A DNA stretch of 64,000 bases from Microbacterium sp. BH-3-3-3 (GTDB lineage Bacteria > Actinomycetota > Actinomycetes > Actinomycetales > Microbacteriaceae), in assembly GCF_001792815.1 (NCBI RefSeq), contig NZ_CP017674.1, positions 2,480,001 through 2,544,000 of the forward strand, given 5' to 3'. A program made the position numbers and the translations under genes. Under the pieces are notes generated by a model, which saw nothing but the letters and a program-made list of their open reading frames with translations, had not been told where the DNA came from and did no database searches. Of this stretch, positions 25,359 through 33,661 are shown one piece after another (position 1 is the first letter of the stretch; every line of letters begins with the position of its first letter).

Positions 25359-25430
25359 CGCGAGGTCACACGCTCTGCACGAGCGCACACGTGACGGCGT
25401 GTGCGCTCGGCGACAACGTGTGTTCTCGCG
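25359..25430. terminator. nested palindrome between convergent genes
   Basis: The outer arms are CGCGAG (25359-25364) and CTCGCG (25425-25430), then CACACG (25367-25372) and CGTGTG (25417-25422). The inner perfect 11-bp stem is GAGCGCACACG (25381-25391) and CGTGTGCGCTC (25398-25408) with loop TGACGG. It lies between the hydratase operon and the flavin-reductase gene and probably stops transcription from both sides. No T-tract is present. Confidence 0.6.
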
Positions 25431-25463
25431 GCTGACGGCGCGCCGCGCGACCGTCGCCCCGGC

Positions 25464-26027
25464 TCAGTCGTCCAGGCGGGAGTGGTCGCCGAGGCGGTGC
25501 CAGGCGCGGTTGTGGTAGACCAGCGCGGCGCCGGACTCGCCGGGTTCGAGGTCGCGTTCGACGTCGACCTGCAGGGCTTGAGCGGCGATGACCGTCGAGC
25601 CGCCGGCATCCATGCGGCTCACGATCCGGCACCGCAGCCACGCGCGCACCCCGTGGTACACGGGCTCGCCCGTGGCCAGCCGCGACCAGGTGGAGGTGTC
25701 GGCGAAGCGGTCGAGACCGCTCGTGGCGGCCGTTCGCGCGAGCCCGATGTCTTCGGCGTCGAGCAGGTGCACCACGATCGTGTCGGCCGCGATGATCGTC
25801 GGCGTCGCGGATGACAGCGCCGAGACCGAGAAGATCAGCAGCGGCGGGTCGGCGCTGACCGATGACACCGACGAAGCGGTCAGTGCGACGGGGCCGTTCT
25901 CGCCGTACGCCGTGATGACCGCGATGCCGCCCGGGTGGCCCCGGAACGCGCGCTTGAAGTCGTCCGCCGAGACGGTGGTGCCGATCGCGGGGGTGCTCTC
26001 GTGGTCCCCGTGCGGAAGCGAAGTCAT
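25464..26027 (-). CDS. flavin reductase family protein
   Basis: A 187-residue flavin reductase of the HpaC-like/flavin_Reduct family. Motifs: FKRAFRGHPGGIAVITAYGENGPVALTASSVSSVSADPPLLIFSV, the standard N-terminal FMN-binding region, and a central HLLDAEDIGLARTAA. The C-terminus ends with the family-typical ALVYHNRAWHRLG. Proteins of this type supply reduced flavin to a separate monooxygenase, but no flavin-dependent monooxygenase is seen nearby. It is divergent from the sugar-importer operon at 26266, separated by about 240 bases that hold that operon's promoter. Confidence 0.88.
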   Translation of the reverse strand: MTSLPHGDHESTPAIGTTVSADDFKRAFRGHPGGIAVITAYGENGPVALTASSVSSVSADPPLLIFSVSALSSATPTIIAADTIVVHLLDAEDIGLARTAATSGLDRFADTSTWSRLATGEPVYHGVRAWLRCRIVSRMDAGGSTVIAAQALQVDVERDLEPGESGAALVYHNRAWHRLGDHSRLDD

Positions 26028-26161
26028 GACTACGACGGTAGGCGCTTACGCGGGGGTCGGCATCGTCGGCGCAACACGGCGAAACCGTCGACACCCCGCC
26101 GGGCGGCTCAGTGTGAGGCTTCACATTTATCAATCCGTGACTTTTCGCGGCAGGAAATCGC

Positions 26162-26191
26162 TTGACACTCCTGGTTGTGTGAGCGCTAACA
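26162..26191 (+). promoter_or_regulatory. promoter and LacI-type operator of the sugar importer
   Basis: A -35 box TTGACA (26162-26167) and a -10-like GCTAAC (26185-26190) are 17 bases apart. TGTGAGCGCTAACA (26178-26191) overlaps the -10 and is close to the LacI-family consensus palindrome around a central CG. The LacI-type gene at 32585 closes the same cluster, so repression of ytfQ by it is likely. Confidence 0.65.
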
Positions 26192-26265
26192 TTCAGCAAC
26201 GGCTCACCCGAGGGGCTGCATCACATGAACCGGCATCGCAGCCGGCGAAACGAGGAGGTTTCATC

Positions 26266-27252
26266 ATGAAGGCGAACAAGATCATTGCGGGCGTGGCCCT
26301 GGTCGGCGCCATCGCATTCACCGCGACCGGCTGTGCCGGCGGCGGGGGCGCGGCGGGCGGTGCCGGTGGCGGCAGCGGCGACACCATCACGGTCGGCTTC
26401 GCGCAGACTGGCTCCGAGAGCGGATGGCGCAGCGCCAACACCGAGTCGATGAAAGAGGCGTTCAGCGAGGCCAACGGCTTCAACCTCATCTTCAACGCGG
26501 CCGACAACAAGCCCGAGGCGCAGATCGCCGCGGTCCGCAGCTTCATCAACCAGGGCGTCGACGCGATCGTGCTCGCGCCGATCGTCACCGACGGCTGGGA
26601 CGACGTGCTGCAGGAGGCGAAGGATGCCAACATCCCCGTCGTCCTCGAAGACCGCACCGTCTCGGCATCCGAAGACCTCTACGCCAGCTGGATCGGCCTC
26701 GACTTCAAGAAGGAAGGCGAGACGGCCGGCAAGTGGGCCGCCGACAACTTCGGGGACAAGCCCACCAACCTCGTCGTGCTCGAGGGCACCACGGGCTCGT
26801 CGGCCGCCACCGACCGCGCCGAAGGCTTCGACTCCGCGATCGCCGGCACCGACATCAAGGTGCTCGACTCGCAGACGGGCAACTTCACCCGCGCCGACGG
26901 CAAGACGGTCATGGAGGGCTTCCTGCAGAAGTACGGCTCCGAGATCAACCTGCTCTTCGCCCACAACGACGACATGGGTCTCGGCGCGCTCGAGGCCATC
27001 AAGGCCGCCGGCATGACGCCCGGCAAGGACATCCAGATCGTGACGATCGACGCGGTGAAGGACGGCATGACCGCTCTGGCCGCGGGCGAGTTCAACTACA
27101 TCGTCGAGTGCAACCCGCTCCTGGGTGAGAAGACCGCCGAGGTCGTCAAGAAGGTCGTCGCCGGCGAGTCCGTCGACAAGAGCTACGTCGTCGAGGACCA
27201 GGCGTTCGACCAGGAGCAGGCCAAGAAGGTCCTGGACAGCCGCCCCTACTGA
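26266..27252 (+). CDS. ytfQ: sugar ABC transporter substrate-binding lipoprotein (YtfQ-like)
   Basis: A 328-residue periplasmic-binding-type lipoprotein of the ribose/galactofuranose family. A lipobox TGCAG lies near residue 24, followed by a Gly-rich linker. The mature start TITVGFAQTGSESGWRSANTESMKEAF is characteristic of YtfQ, the galactofuranose-binding protein of Escherichia coli. GGAGG lies upstream of the ATG. It would bind a pentose or hexose outside the membrane for the permeases downstream. A hairpin in the gap to the ATPase gene probably lets this gene be expressed above the rest of the operon, as is usual for binding proteins. Confidence 0.93.
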   Translation: MKANKIIAGVALVGAIAFTATGCAGGGGAAGGAGGGSGDTITVGFAQTGSESGWRSANTESMKEAFSEANGFNLIFNAADNKPEAQIAAVRSFINQGVDAIVLAPIVTDGWDDVLQEAKDANIPVVLEDRTVSASEDLYASWIGLDFKKEGETAGKWAADNFGDKPTNLVVLEGTTGSSAATDRAEGFDSAIAGTDIKVLDSQTGNFTRADGKTVMEGFLQKYGSEINLLFAHNDDMGLGALEAIKAAGMTPGKDIQIVTIDAVKDGMTALAAGEFNYIVECNPLLGEKTAEVVKKVVAGESVDKSYVVEDQAFDQEQAKKVLDSRPY

Positions 27253-27331
27253 TCCGTTCGGATCCCGTCGCCGAGCTCCCCCTCGGCGGCACCCCGTCCG
27301 ATCGCCCCGGCATCGACGGAACATCCTCCCC

Positions 27332-27366
27332 GGCGTGCGGGGTCGGCGAGTCCGACCCCGCACGCC
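27332..27366 (+). terminator. intra-operon hairpin after ytfQ
   Basis: GGCGTGCGGGGTCGG (27332-27346), loop CGAGT and CCGACCCCGCACGCC (27352-27366) form a perfect 15-bp stem, 80 bases after the ytfQ stop and 25 bases before the next ATG. It can act as a partial terminator or as a 3'-end stabiliser of the ytfQ message. Confidence 0.65.
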
Positions 27367-27391
27367 TCACGATCCGAGAAAGCGATCGAGC

Positions 27392-28966
27392 ATGACAACC
27401 GAACGTGCGCCCGTCGTCGCGATGCGCGGGATCAGCATCCAGTTCCCCGGGGTGAAGGCGCTCGACGGCGTCGACTTCACCCTCCACGCGGGCGAAGTCC
27501 ACTCCCTCATGGGAGAGAACGGCGCCGGCAAGTCCACTCTCATCAAGGCCCTGACCGGGGTCTACGGCATCGACGAGGGCACCATCCTCGTCGACGGCCA
27601 GGAGCGGCAGTTCCGCTCCACGGCCGATGCGCAGTCCGCCGGCATCGCCACCGTCTACCAAGAGGTCAACCTCTGCCAGAACCTCACGGTCGGCGAGAAC
27701 GTGATGCTCGGCGGCGAGATCCGCCGCGCCGGCATGGTCGACTGGAAGGCGACGCACGCCGCCGCGGCCACGCACCTGGCGGGCCTGGGGGTGCACATCG
27801 ACACCCGCTCGATCCTCGCCAGCCACTCGATCGCCGTGCAGCAGCTCGTCGCGATCAGCCGGGCGATGGTGGTCGACACCAAGGTGCTCGTTCTCGACGA
27901 ACCCACCTCGAGCCTCGACCGCGGCGAAGTCGAGCAGCTCTTCGGCGTCGTCCGCGACCTGCGCGACCGCGGTGTCGCGATCCTCTTCGTCTCGCACTTC
28001 CTCGACCAGATCTACGAGATCTCCGACCGCCTCACGGTGCTGCGCAACGGAGCGCTCGTGGGTGAATACCCCATCGCTGAACTCGGTCGCGAACAGCTCG
28101 TGGCCAAGATGATCGGCCGCGAACTGGGCGAGTTGGATGCCATCTCGGCCAGCGCCGAACGCCCGATCGACCGGTCGGGCACCCCGGTGCTGCGCGCCCT
28201 GTCGCTCGGGCGCAAGAACGCCCTCGAGCCCGTCGATCTCGAGGTCTTCGGGGGCGAGATCGTCGGGCTCGCGGGCCTGCTCGGCTCGGGGCGCACGGAG
28301 CTCGCGCGCCTCATCGCCGGCGCCGACCGGCCCGACGGCGGCTCCATCGAGGTCGGTGGCACCGCCACCCGCACCGGGTCTCCGCGACACGCGCTCGACC
28401 GCGGCATCGCCTTCTCGTCCGAGGACCGCCGCGCCGAGGGCATCGTCGGCGACCTCACCGTCGCCGAGAACATCGTCCTGGGCATCCAGGCGCGTCGAGG
28501 TGCGCTGCGCAAGGTCGGCGCCGCCGAGACCGCGGCCATCGTCGACGAGTACATCACCGCCCTCGGGGTGCGCCCGGCCAACCCCCACGCGCTGATCCGC
28601 AACCTCTCCGGCGGCAACCAGCAGAAGGTGCTCCTGGCACGATGGCTGGCCACCGCGCCCGAGCTCCTCCTGCTCGACGAGCCGACCCGAGGCATCGACG
28701 TCGGCGCCAAGGCCGACATCCAGCGCAAGGTCGCCGAGCTCGCCGCGAAGGGCCTCGCGGTCGTCTTCATCTCGTCGGAACTCGAAGAGGTCCTGCGTCT
28801 CGCTCAGCGCGTGGCGGTCCTTCGCGACCGTCGTAAGATCGGCGAACTGGCCACCCGAGACGTCGATCTCGATGCGCTGGTGTCCTACATCGCCGAGGGC
28901 CAGCCCACCGCCGCATCCCCCACCGCCCCCGAGACACCGTCGTCCGATCGGGAGAAGATCGCATGA
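27392..28966 (+). CDS. ytfR: sugar ABC transporter ATPase, two domains (YtfR-like)
   Basis: A 524-residue double ABC ATPase of the ribose/xylose type. First domain: Walker A GENGAGKST, Q-loop YQEVNL, Walker B VLVLDEPTSSLD and H-loop VSHFLDQIYEI. Second domain: a degenerate Walker A GLLGSGRTELAR, signature LSGGNQQKVLLARWL and Walker B LLLLDEPTRGID. This is the normal arrangement for this class. It couples ATP hydrolysis to sugar import through the two permeases that follow. The stop overlaps the start of ytfT (ATGA). Confidence 0.94.
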   Translation: MTTERAPVVAMRGISIQFPGVKALDGVDFTLHAGEVHSLMGENGAGKSTLIKALTGVYGIDEGTILVDGQERQFRSTADAQSAGIATVYQEVNLCQNLTVGENVMLGGEIRRAGMVDWKATHAAAATHLAGLGVHIDTRSILASHSIAVQQLVAISRAMVVDTKVLVLDEPTSSLDRGEVEQLFGVVRDLRDRGVAILFVSHFLDQIYEISDRLTVLRNGALVGEYPIAELGREQLVAKMIGRELGELDAISASAERPIDRSGTPVLRALSLGRKNALEPVDLEVFGGEIVGLAGLLGSGRTELARLIAGADRPDGGSIEVGGTATRTGSPRHALDRGIAFSSEDRRAEGIVGDLTVAENIVLGIQARRGALRKVGAAETAAIVDEYITALGVRPANPHALIRNLSGGNQQKVLLARWLATAPELLLLDEPTRGIDVGAKADIQRKVAELAAKGLAVVFISSELEEVLRLAQRVAVLRDRRKIGELATRDVDLDALVSYIAEGQPTAASPTAPETPSSDREKIA

Positions 28967-29988
28967 AGAAATTCTTTTCGCACCGCCTCGTGTGGCCGAT
29001 CGCGGCTCTCGTCGCGCTCATCGCCGTCAACACCATCTCGCGGCCGTCGTTCCTCAGCATCACCATGCAGAACGGTCAGTTCTACGGCTCGCTGATCGAC
29101 ATCCTGCGCAACAGCGCGCCGCTCATGCTCGTCGCGCTCGGCATGACCCTCGTCATCGCCACCCGCGGCATCGACCTGTCGGTCGGAGCGATCATGGCGG
29201 TGTCGGGGGCCGTCGCGCTGACCGTCATCGAGGCCTCGCCCGAACCGGGCAACCTCGGCGTGGTGTTCACCGCGATCGCCGCCGCGGTGGGCGTCGCTCT
29301 GCTGCTGGGGGTGTGGAACGGCTTCCTGGTCTCGGTCCTCGGCATCCAGCCGATCATCGCCACCCTGGTGCTCATGCTCGCCGGTCGCGGTGTGGCCCTG
29401 CTCATCACGGGCGGGTTCATCACCACGATCAACAGCGACCCCTACAAGTTCATCGCCGGCGGGTACGTGCTGGGCCTCCCCTTCGCCTTCTACGTCTCGA
29501 TCGTCGCGGTGATCCTCATCGGCGTGATCGAGCGCCGCACGGCCCTCGGCATGCTGACCGAGGCGGTGGGCATCAATCCCGAGGCCAGCCGCCTGGCCGG
29601 CGTCCGCTCCCGCGGCATCATCTGGGGGGCCTACATCGCCAGCGGCGCGCTCGCGGGCATGGCCGGCATCCTCTACAGCTCGAACATCATGGCGGCCGAC
29701 GCCAACGCGGCCGGTCTGTACATCGAACTCGACGCCATCCTCGCGGTCGTCCTCGGCGGCACCTCCCTCGCCGGCGGCAAATTCAGTCTCGCCGGAACCG
29801 TGGTGGGCGTGTTCACCATCCAGACGCTGAAGAGCACGATCACCTTCCTCGGCGTCCCGCCGGCGGTCAGCCCGGTGTTCATGGCCGCGGCCGTGCTCAT
29901 CGTGGTGCTGCTGCAGTCGAGCCGCTTCCGCGCCTACTTCCAGATCCGCTCCCTGACCCGACGTCCCGACGCAAAGGTGCTGTCCTGA
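28963..29988 (+). CDS. ytfT: sugar ABC transporter permease (YtfT-like)
   Basis: A 341-residue membrane permease of the branched-chain/ribose class. Characteristic segments are LMLVALGMTLVIATRGIDLSVGAIMAVSGA and the coupling loop AVGINPEASRLAGVRSRG, followed by the C-terminal AILAVVLGGTSLAGGKFSLAGT. About ten hydrophobic segments are expected. It overlaps the ATPase stop by 4 bases and its own stop overlaps the ATG of the next permease, indicating tight coupling within the operon. Confidence 0.93.
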   Translation: MKKFFSHRLVWPIAALVALIAVNTISRPSFLSITMQNGQFYGSLIDILRNSAPLMLVALGMTLVIATRGIDLSVGAIMAVSGAVALTVIEASPEPGNLGVVFTAIAAAVGVALLLGVWNGFLVSVLGIQPIIATLVLMLAGRGVALLITGGFITTINSDPYKFIAGGYVLGLPFAFYVSIVAVILIGVIERRTALGMLTEAVGINPEASRLAGVRSRGIIWGAYIASGALAGMAGILYSSNIMAADANAAGLYIELDAILAVVLGGTSLAGGKFSLAGTVVGVFTIQTLKSTITFLGVPPAVSPVFMAAAVLIVVLLQSSRFRAYFQIRSLTRRPDAKVLS

Positions 29989-31007
29989 TGGCCACTCTCA
30001 CCGAAGAACGACACGGCTCGGCGGCACCGGCGAGCACGTACCGCCGCTTCCTCAGCCGTCACATCTCGTGGGTGCCGGTGTTCGCCGCGGTGATCATCCT
30101 CGTTCTGATGATCGCCGGGTCGATGTGGTACTTCCCGAACTTCCAGCTGAACCGCATCATGTCGTCGATCCTGCTCGACAACGCCTATCTGCTGGTGCTC
30201 GCGGTGGGCATGACCTTCGTCATCCTCACCGGCGGCATCGACCTGTCGGTCGGCGCGGTGATGGCCTTCACCGGCATCCTCTGCGCCAAGATGCTCGGCG
30301 ACGGCGTACCCGTCGCCGTCGCGCTGCCGGCGATGGTGCTCATCGGCGCGGCGATCGGCCTGCTCATCGGCATCCTCGTGCAGTTCTTCGACGTGCAGCC
30401 GTTCATCGCCTCGCTCGTGGGGATGTTCCTCGCCCGTGGCCTCGCCTTCGTGGTGAGCCTCGAGTCGATCAAGGTCGAGAACGAAGGACTGCTCTGGCTG
30501 CAGTCCACGCGCTTCTCGTTCGCGGGCTGGTACATCACCCCCACGGGGATCATTGCCCTGCTCACGGTCGCGCTCGCCGCGTTCGTACTGCGCTACACCC
30601 GCTTCGGCCGCACGGTGTACGCCGTGGGCGGCAACGAGCAGTCGGCGCGGCTCATGGGTCTGCCGGTGGTGCGGGCGAAGCTCTCGGTCTACGTCATCAG
30701 CGGCGTGTGCGCGGGACTCGCGGGGATCGTGCTGACGGCCTACTCGGGCGCCGGCTACCCCCTCAACGGCGTCGGCACCGAGCTCGACACGATCGCCGCG
30801 GTCGTCATCGGCGGCACTCTCCTCACCGGCGGCAGCGGGTTCGTCGTCGGCTCGATGATCGGCGTCTTCGTGTACGGCCTGATCCGCACCATCATCTCGT
30901 TCTCGGGAGCCGAACAGTCGTGGACGCGCATCACCGTCGGAGCCCTTCTGCTGCTGTTCGTGGTGGTGCAGCGCGTGATCGTCTCGCGCTCCGCGCTCAG
31001 CCGCTGA
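29988..31007 (+). CDS. yjfF: sugar ABC transporter permease (YjfF-like)
   Basis: A 339-residue permease, the second membrane subunit of the ytfQRT-yjfF system. Hallmarks: LLVLAVGMTFVILTGGIDLSVGAVMAFTG, YTRFGRTVYAVGGNEQSARLMGLPV (coupling loop) and LDTIAAVVIGGTLLTGGSGFVVGSM. The ATG overlaps the previous stop. It forms a heterodimer with the preceding permease in the model system. The operon appears to end here, because the next gene has its own promoter. Confidence 0.92.
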   Translation: MATLTEERHGSAAPASTYRRFLSRHISWVPVFAAVIILVLMIAGSMWYFPNFQLNRIMSSILLDNAYLLVLAVGMTFVILTGGIDLSVGAVMAFTGILCAKMLGDGVPVAVALPAMVLIGAAIGLLIGILVQFFDVQPFIASLVGMFLARGLAFVVSLESIKVENEGLLWLQSTRFSFAGWYITPTGIIALLTVALAAFVLRYTRFGRTVYAVGGNEQSARLMGLPVVRAKLSVYVISGVCAGLAGIVLTAYSGAGYPLNGVGTELDTIAAVVIGGTLLTGGSGFVVGSMIGVFVYGLIRTIISFSGAEQSWTRITVGALLLLFVVVQRVIVSRSALSR

Positions 31008-31022
31008 ATCAGCCGGGTCGTG

Positions 31023-31052
31023 TTCGCACTCCCGCGTCGGCGCGGGCATGAT
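31023..31052 (+). promoter_or_regulatory. probable leaderless promoter of the second ATPase gene
   Basis: TTCGCA (31023-31028), an 18-base spacer and CATGAT (31047-31052) lie 7 bases before the ATG at 31060. No ribosome-binding site is present. This suggests a separate transcript for the ATPase-LacI pair. Confidence 0.45.
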
Positions 31053-31059
31053 TGAGCCC

Positions 31060-32592
31060 ATGTCCGCCGTCGCCCCGCCCCTCCTCGAGGTGCGCGGGGC
31101 GACGGTGCGTTTCGGCGTCGAATCCGCGCTCGCCGACGTCGACTTCCGCCTCCTCCCCGGCGAAGTGCACTCGCTCATGGGCGAGAACGGCGCGGGCAAA
31201 TCCACGCTGATCAAGGCCCTCACGGGCGCGATGCGTCTCGACGCCGGCTCCATCCTGCTCGAGGGGCACGAGATGCGCTTCGCGTCTCCGGCCGACGCGC
31301 AGGCGGTGGGTATCTCGACGGTCTACCAAGAGATCGACCTGCTCCCCAACCTCACCGTCGCCGAGAACATCTCGCTCGGGCGCGAACCCCGCCGCTGGGG
31401 AGTGATCGATCACCGCGAGATGCGCGCGCGGGCCGAGTCGGCGCTCGCCGCTCTCGGGGTCGACGTCGACCCGGCCTCGGTGCTCTCGTCGCACCCGCTC
31501 GCCGTGCAGCAGTTGGTGGCCATCGCCCGCGCGGTGTCGACCGAGGTGAAGGTGCTCGTTCTCGACGAGCCCACCTCGAGCCTGGATGCCGACGAGGTCG
31601 CCGAACTGTTCCGCGTCATCCGCGACCTGAAGTCGCAGGGCATCGCGATCGTGTTCGTGTCGCACTTCCTCGACCAGGTGTACGAGATCTGCGACCGCGT
31701 CACCGTGCTGCGCGGCGGTCGCCTGGTCGGCGAGTACGGCACGCGCGAGCTGCTGCGCATCGACCTGGTCGAGAAGATGCTCGGCGCGACCGTCGAGACC
31801 CTCGCCCCGCTCGGGCAGCGCGAGGTCGAGGCCGCCGACGGGCCGAGCCTGCTCAGCGCCCGCGGTCTGGCATCCGGAAGCCGTCTGCGCGCCGCCGACC
31901 TCGACATCGCCGAGGGCGAGGTCATCGGGGTGGCGGGACTGCTCGGCTCGGGCCGCAGCGAGCTGGCTCGGGCCCTCACCGGCGTCGACCGCCCCGACGC
32001 CGGCGACCTGCGCATCGACGGCGAGACCGCTCAGCTCGGCAACCCGCGCGAGGCGATCCGTCGCCGGGTGGCGTACTCGTCCGAGAACCGGCGCACCGAG
32101 GGCGTCATCGGCGATCTCAGCGTGCTCGACAACATCACGCTCGCACTGCAGGCGCAGCGCGGAGTGCTGCACCGCCTCAGCACCGCGCGTCGACGCGAGC
32201 TCGCGATGAGCTGGGTCGAGGCGCTGCACATCCGCCCCACCGACATCGATCGGCGGGTGTCGACGCTGTCGGGCGGCAATCAGCAGAAGGTGCTGCTCGC
32301 GCGGCTGCTGGCCCTGTCCCCCCGCCTCATCGTGCTCGACGAACCGACCCGCGGCATCGACGTCGGAGCCAAGGCCGAGATCCAGCGGCTGGTGGGAGAG
32401 CTCAGCGACAACGGTCTGTCGATCGTCTACATCTCGGCCGAGCTCGACGAAGTGCTGCGCGTCGCGCACCTGGTGGCGGTCATGCGCGACGGCGTGCTCG
32501 CGCAGATCGTGCCGGCCGCCGATCTCACCTCCGACGCGCTGCTGGCCCTGGTCGCGGGGCACACGAGCGGGGACGAGGACCTGGGTGGCTGA
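31060..32592 (+). CDS. second sugar ABC transporter ATPase, two domains
   Basis: A 510-residue double ABC ATPase, a paralogue of the one at 27392. First domain: GENGAGKST, YQEIDLLPN and VLVLDEPTSSLDADE. Second domain: GLLGSGRSELAR, LSGGNQQKVLLARLL and LIVLDEPTRGIDVGAKAE. There is no second permease or binding protein near it, so it either serves the same YtfT-YjfF permeases under other conditions or energises another transporter. I prefer the ATG at 31060 to that at 31048 because a -10 box lies 7 bases upstream of it. It overlaps the LacI-type gene at its 3' end. Confidence 0.9.
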   Translation: MSAVAPPLLEVRGATVRFGVESALADVDFRLLPGEVHSLMGENGAGKSTLIKALTGAMRLDAGSILLEGHEMRFASPADAQAVGISTVYQEIDLLPNLTVAENISLGREPRRWGVIDHREMRARAESALAALGVDVDPASVLSSHPLAVQQLVAIARAVSTEVKVLVLDEPTSSLDADEVAELFRVIRDLKSQGIAIVFVSHFLDQVYEICDRVTVLRGGRLVGEYGTRELLRIDLVEKMLGATVETLAPLGQREVEAADGPSLLSARGLASGSRLRAADLDIAEGEVIGVAGLLGSGRSELARALTGVDRPDAGDLRIDGETAQLGNPREAIRRRVAYSSENRRTEGVIGDLSVLDNITLALQAQRGVLHRLSTARRRELAMSWVEALHIRPTDIDRRVSTLSGGNQQKVLLARLLALSPRLIVLDEPTRGIDVGAKAEIQRLVGELSDNGLSIVYISAELDEVLRVAHLVAVMRDGVLAQIVPAADLTSDALLALVAGHTSGDEDLGG

Positions 32593-33598
32593 CGACAAGG
32601 CCTCGCGCACCGCCAACATCTTCGACGTCGCCCGTCTGGCCGGGGTGTCGCATCAGACGGTGTCGCGCGTACTGAACAACATGCCCAACGTGCGACCGGC
32701 GACCCGCGCGCGCGTCGAGCAGGCCATCGCCCAGCTGCGGTACAGCCCCTCGCCCGCGGCGCGCGCGCTCGTCACGCGGCGTACCCGCACGATCGGGCTG
32801 GTCACCCCCGGCACGGTCGACTACGGCCCCTCGTCGATCGCGACGAACTTCAACTTCGCCGCCCGCGCCGCGCGGTACAACGTCGACGCGATCAGCTCGC
32901 CCCAGAGCGACGTCGCCCCGGTGCGGGCCGCGATCGACGGGCTCCTCAAGCAGCGCGTCGACGCCATCGTGCTCGTCGTCGTCGACACCGAGGTGCTCGC
33001 CGCCGTGCAGGCCCTCGACCTCGACATCCCCATCGTCGCCGCGGCCGCCAGCGCCCGCCCCCACCCGCGCCTGGTCGCGATCGACCAGTACCGGGGCGCG
33101 CGCGGGGCGGTGCGCCACCTGCTCGAGGCCGGGTACGAGACGGTTCGCCACATCGCGGGTCCGGCCCGCAACCCCGACGCCGTCGAGCGCATCCGCGGAT
33201 GGCGCGAAGAGATCGCCGCCGCGCGCGCGCAGTCGACGCCGGCGGTGCACGGCGACTGGTCGGCGGCGAGCGGGTACCGCATCGCGTCCGAGGCCGACTT
33301 GTCTCCCGGTGAGGGCATCTTCGTCGCCAACGACCACATGGCGATCGGCGTGCTCTCGGCCCTGCGCGAGCGCGGGCTGCGCGTGCCCGAAGACATCGGG
33401 GTGGTCGGATTCGACGACGTGCCCGAGGCCGCGTTCGTGTACCCCTCGCTGACGACCGTGCGGCAGGACTTCGCCGCCCTCGGCGAGATCCTCATGCAGA
33501 AGGTCCTGCTGCTGGTCGAGGAGCCCGACACCGCGACCGAGAGCACCCCCCTGCCGACCCGTCTCGTCGTGCGGTCGTCGGCGCCTCTCGCGCGCTGA
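32585..33598 (+). CDS. LacI-family transcriptional regulator
   Basis: A 337-residue LacI/GalR-type repressor. The N-terminal HTH reads NIFDVARLAGVSHQTVSRVLNNMPNVRPATRARV, with the hinge helix SPSPAARALVT. The core is a periplasmic-binding-like sugar sensor with VDAIVLVVVDTEV, IPIVAAAAS and the C-terminal GVVGFDDVPEAAFVYPSLTTVRQDF. It starts with GTG 8 bases inside the end of the ATPase frame. It probably represses the importer through the LacI-type operator at 26178-26191 and releases it when the sugar or a derivative binds. Confidence 0.93.
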   Translation: MADDKASRTANIFDVARLAGVSHQTVSRVLNNMPNVRPATRARVEQAIAQLRYSPSPAARALVTRRTRTIGLVTPGTVDYGPSSIATNFNFAARAARYNVDAISSPQSDVAPVRAAIDGLLKQRVDAIVLVVVDTEVLAAVQALDLDIPIVAAAASARPHPRLVAIDQYRGARGAVRHLLEAGYETVRHIAGPARNPDAVERIRGWREEIAAARAQSTPAVHGDWSAASGYRIASEADLSPGEGIFVANDHMAIGVLSALRERGLRVPEDIGVVGFDDVPEAAFVYPSLTTVRQDFAALGEILMQKVLLLVEEPDTATESTPLPTRLVVRSSAPLAR

Positions 33599-33611
33599 CG
33601 CCGTCAACCGA

Positions 33612-33645
33612 GAAGACCCCGGATGCCGAGGCATCCGGGGTCTTC
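33612..33645. terminator. bidirectional terminator with inverted GGATGCC/GGCATCC pair
   Basis: GAAGACCCCGGATGC (33612-33626), loop CGAG and GCATCCGGGGTCTTC (33631-33645) form a perfect 15-bp stem between the convergent lacI and citrate-transporter genes. Each arm contains the heptamer that is over-represented in this window, so the stem is an inverted pair of it. Confidence 0.85.
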
Positions 33646-33661
33646 GTTCGAGCACGCGGTC

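Noticed and set aside
26028..26160. A riboswitch before the sugar importer
   Set aside because: The leader after the promoter is short and shows no conserved aptamer that I recognise; a LacI-type operator explains regulation.
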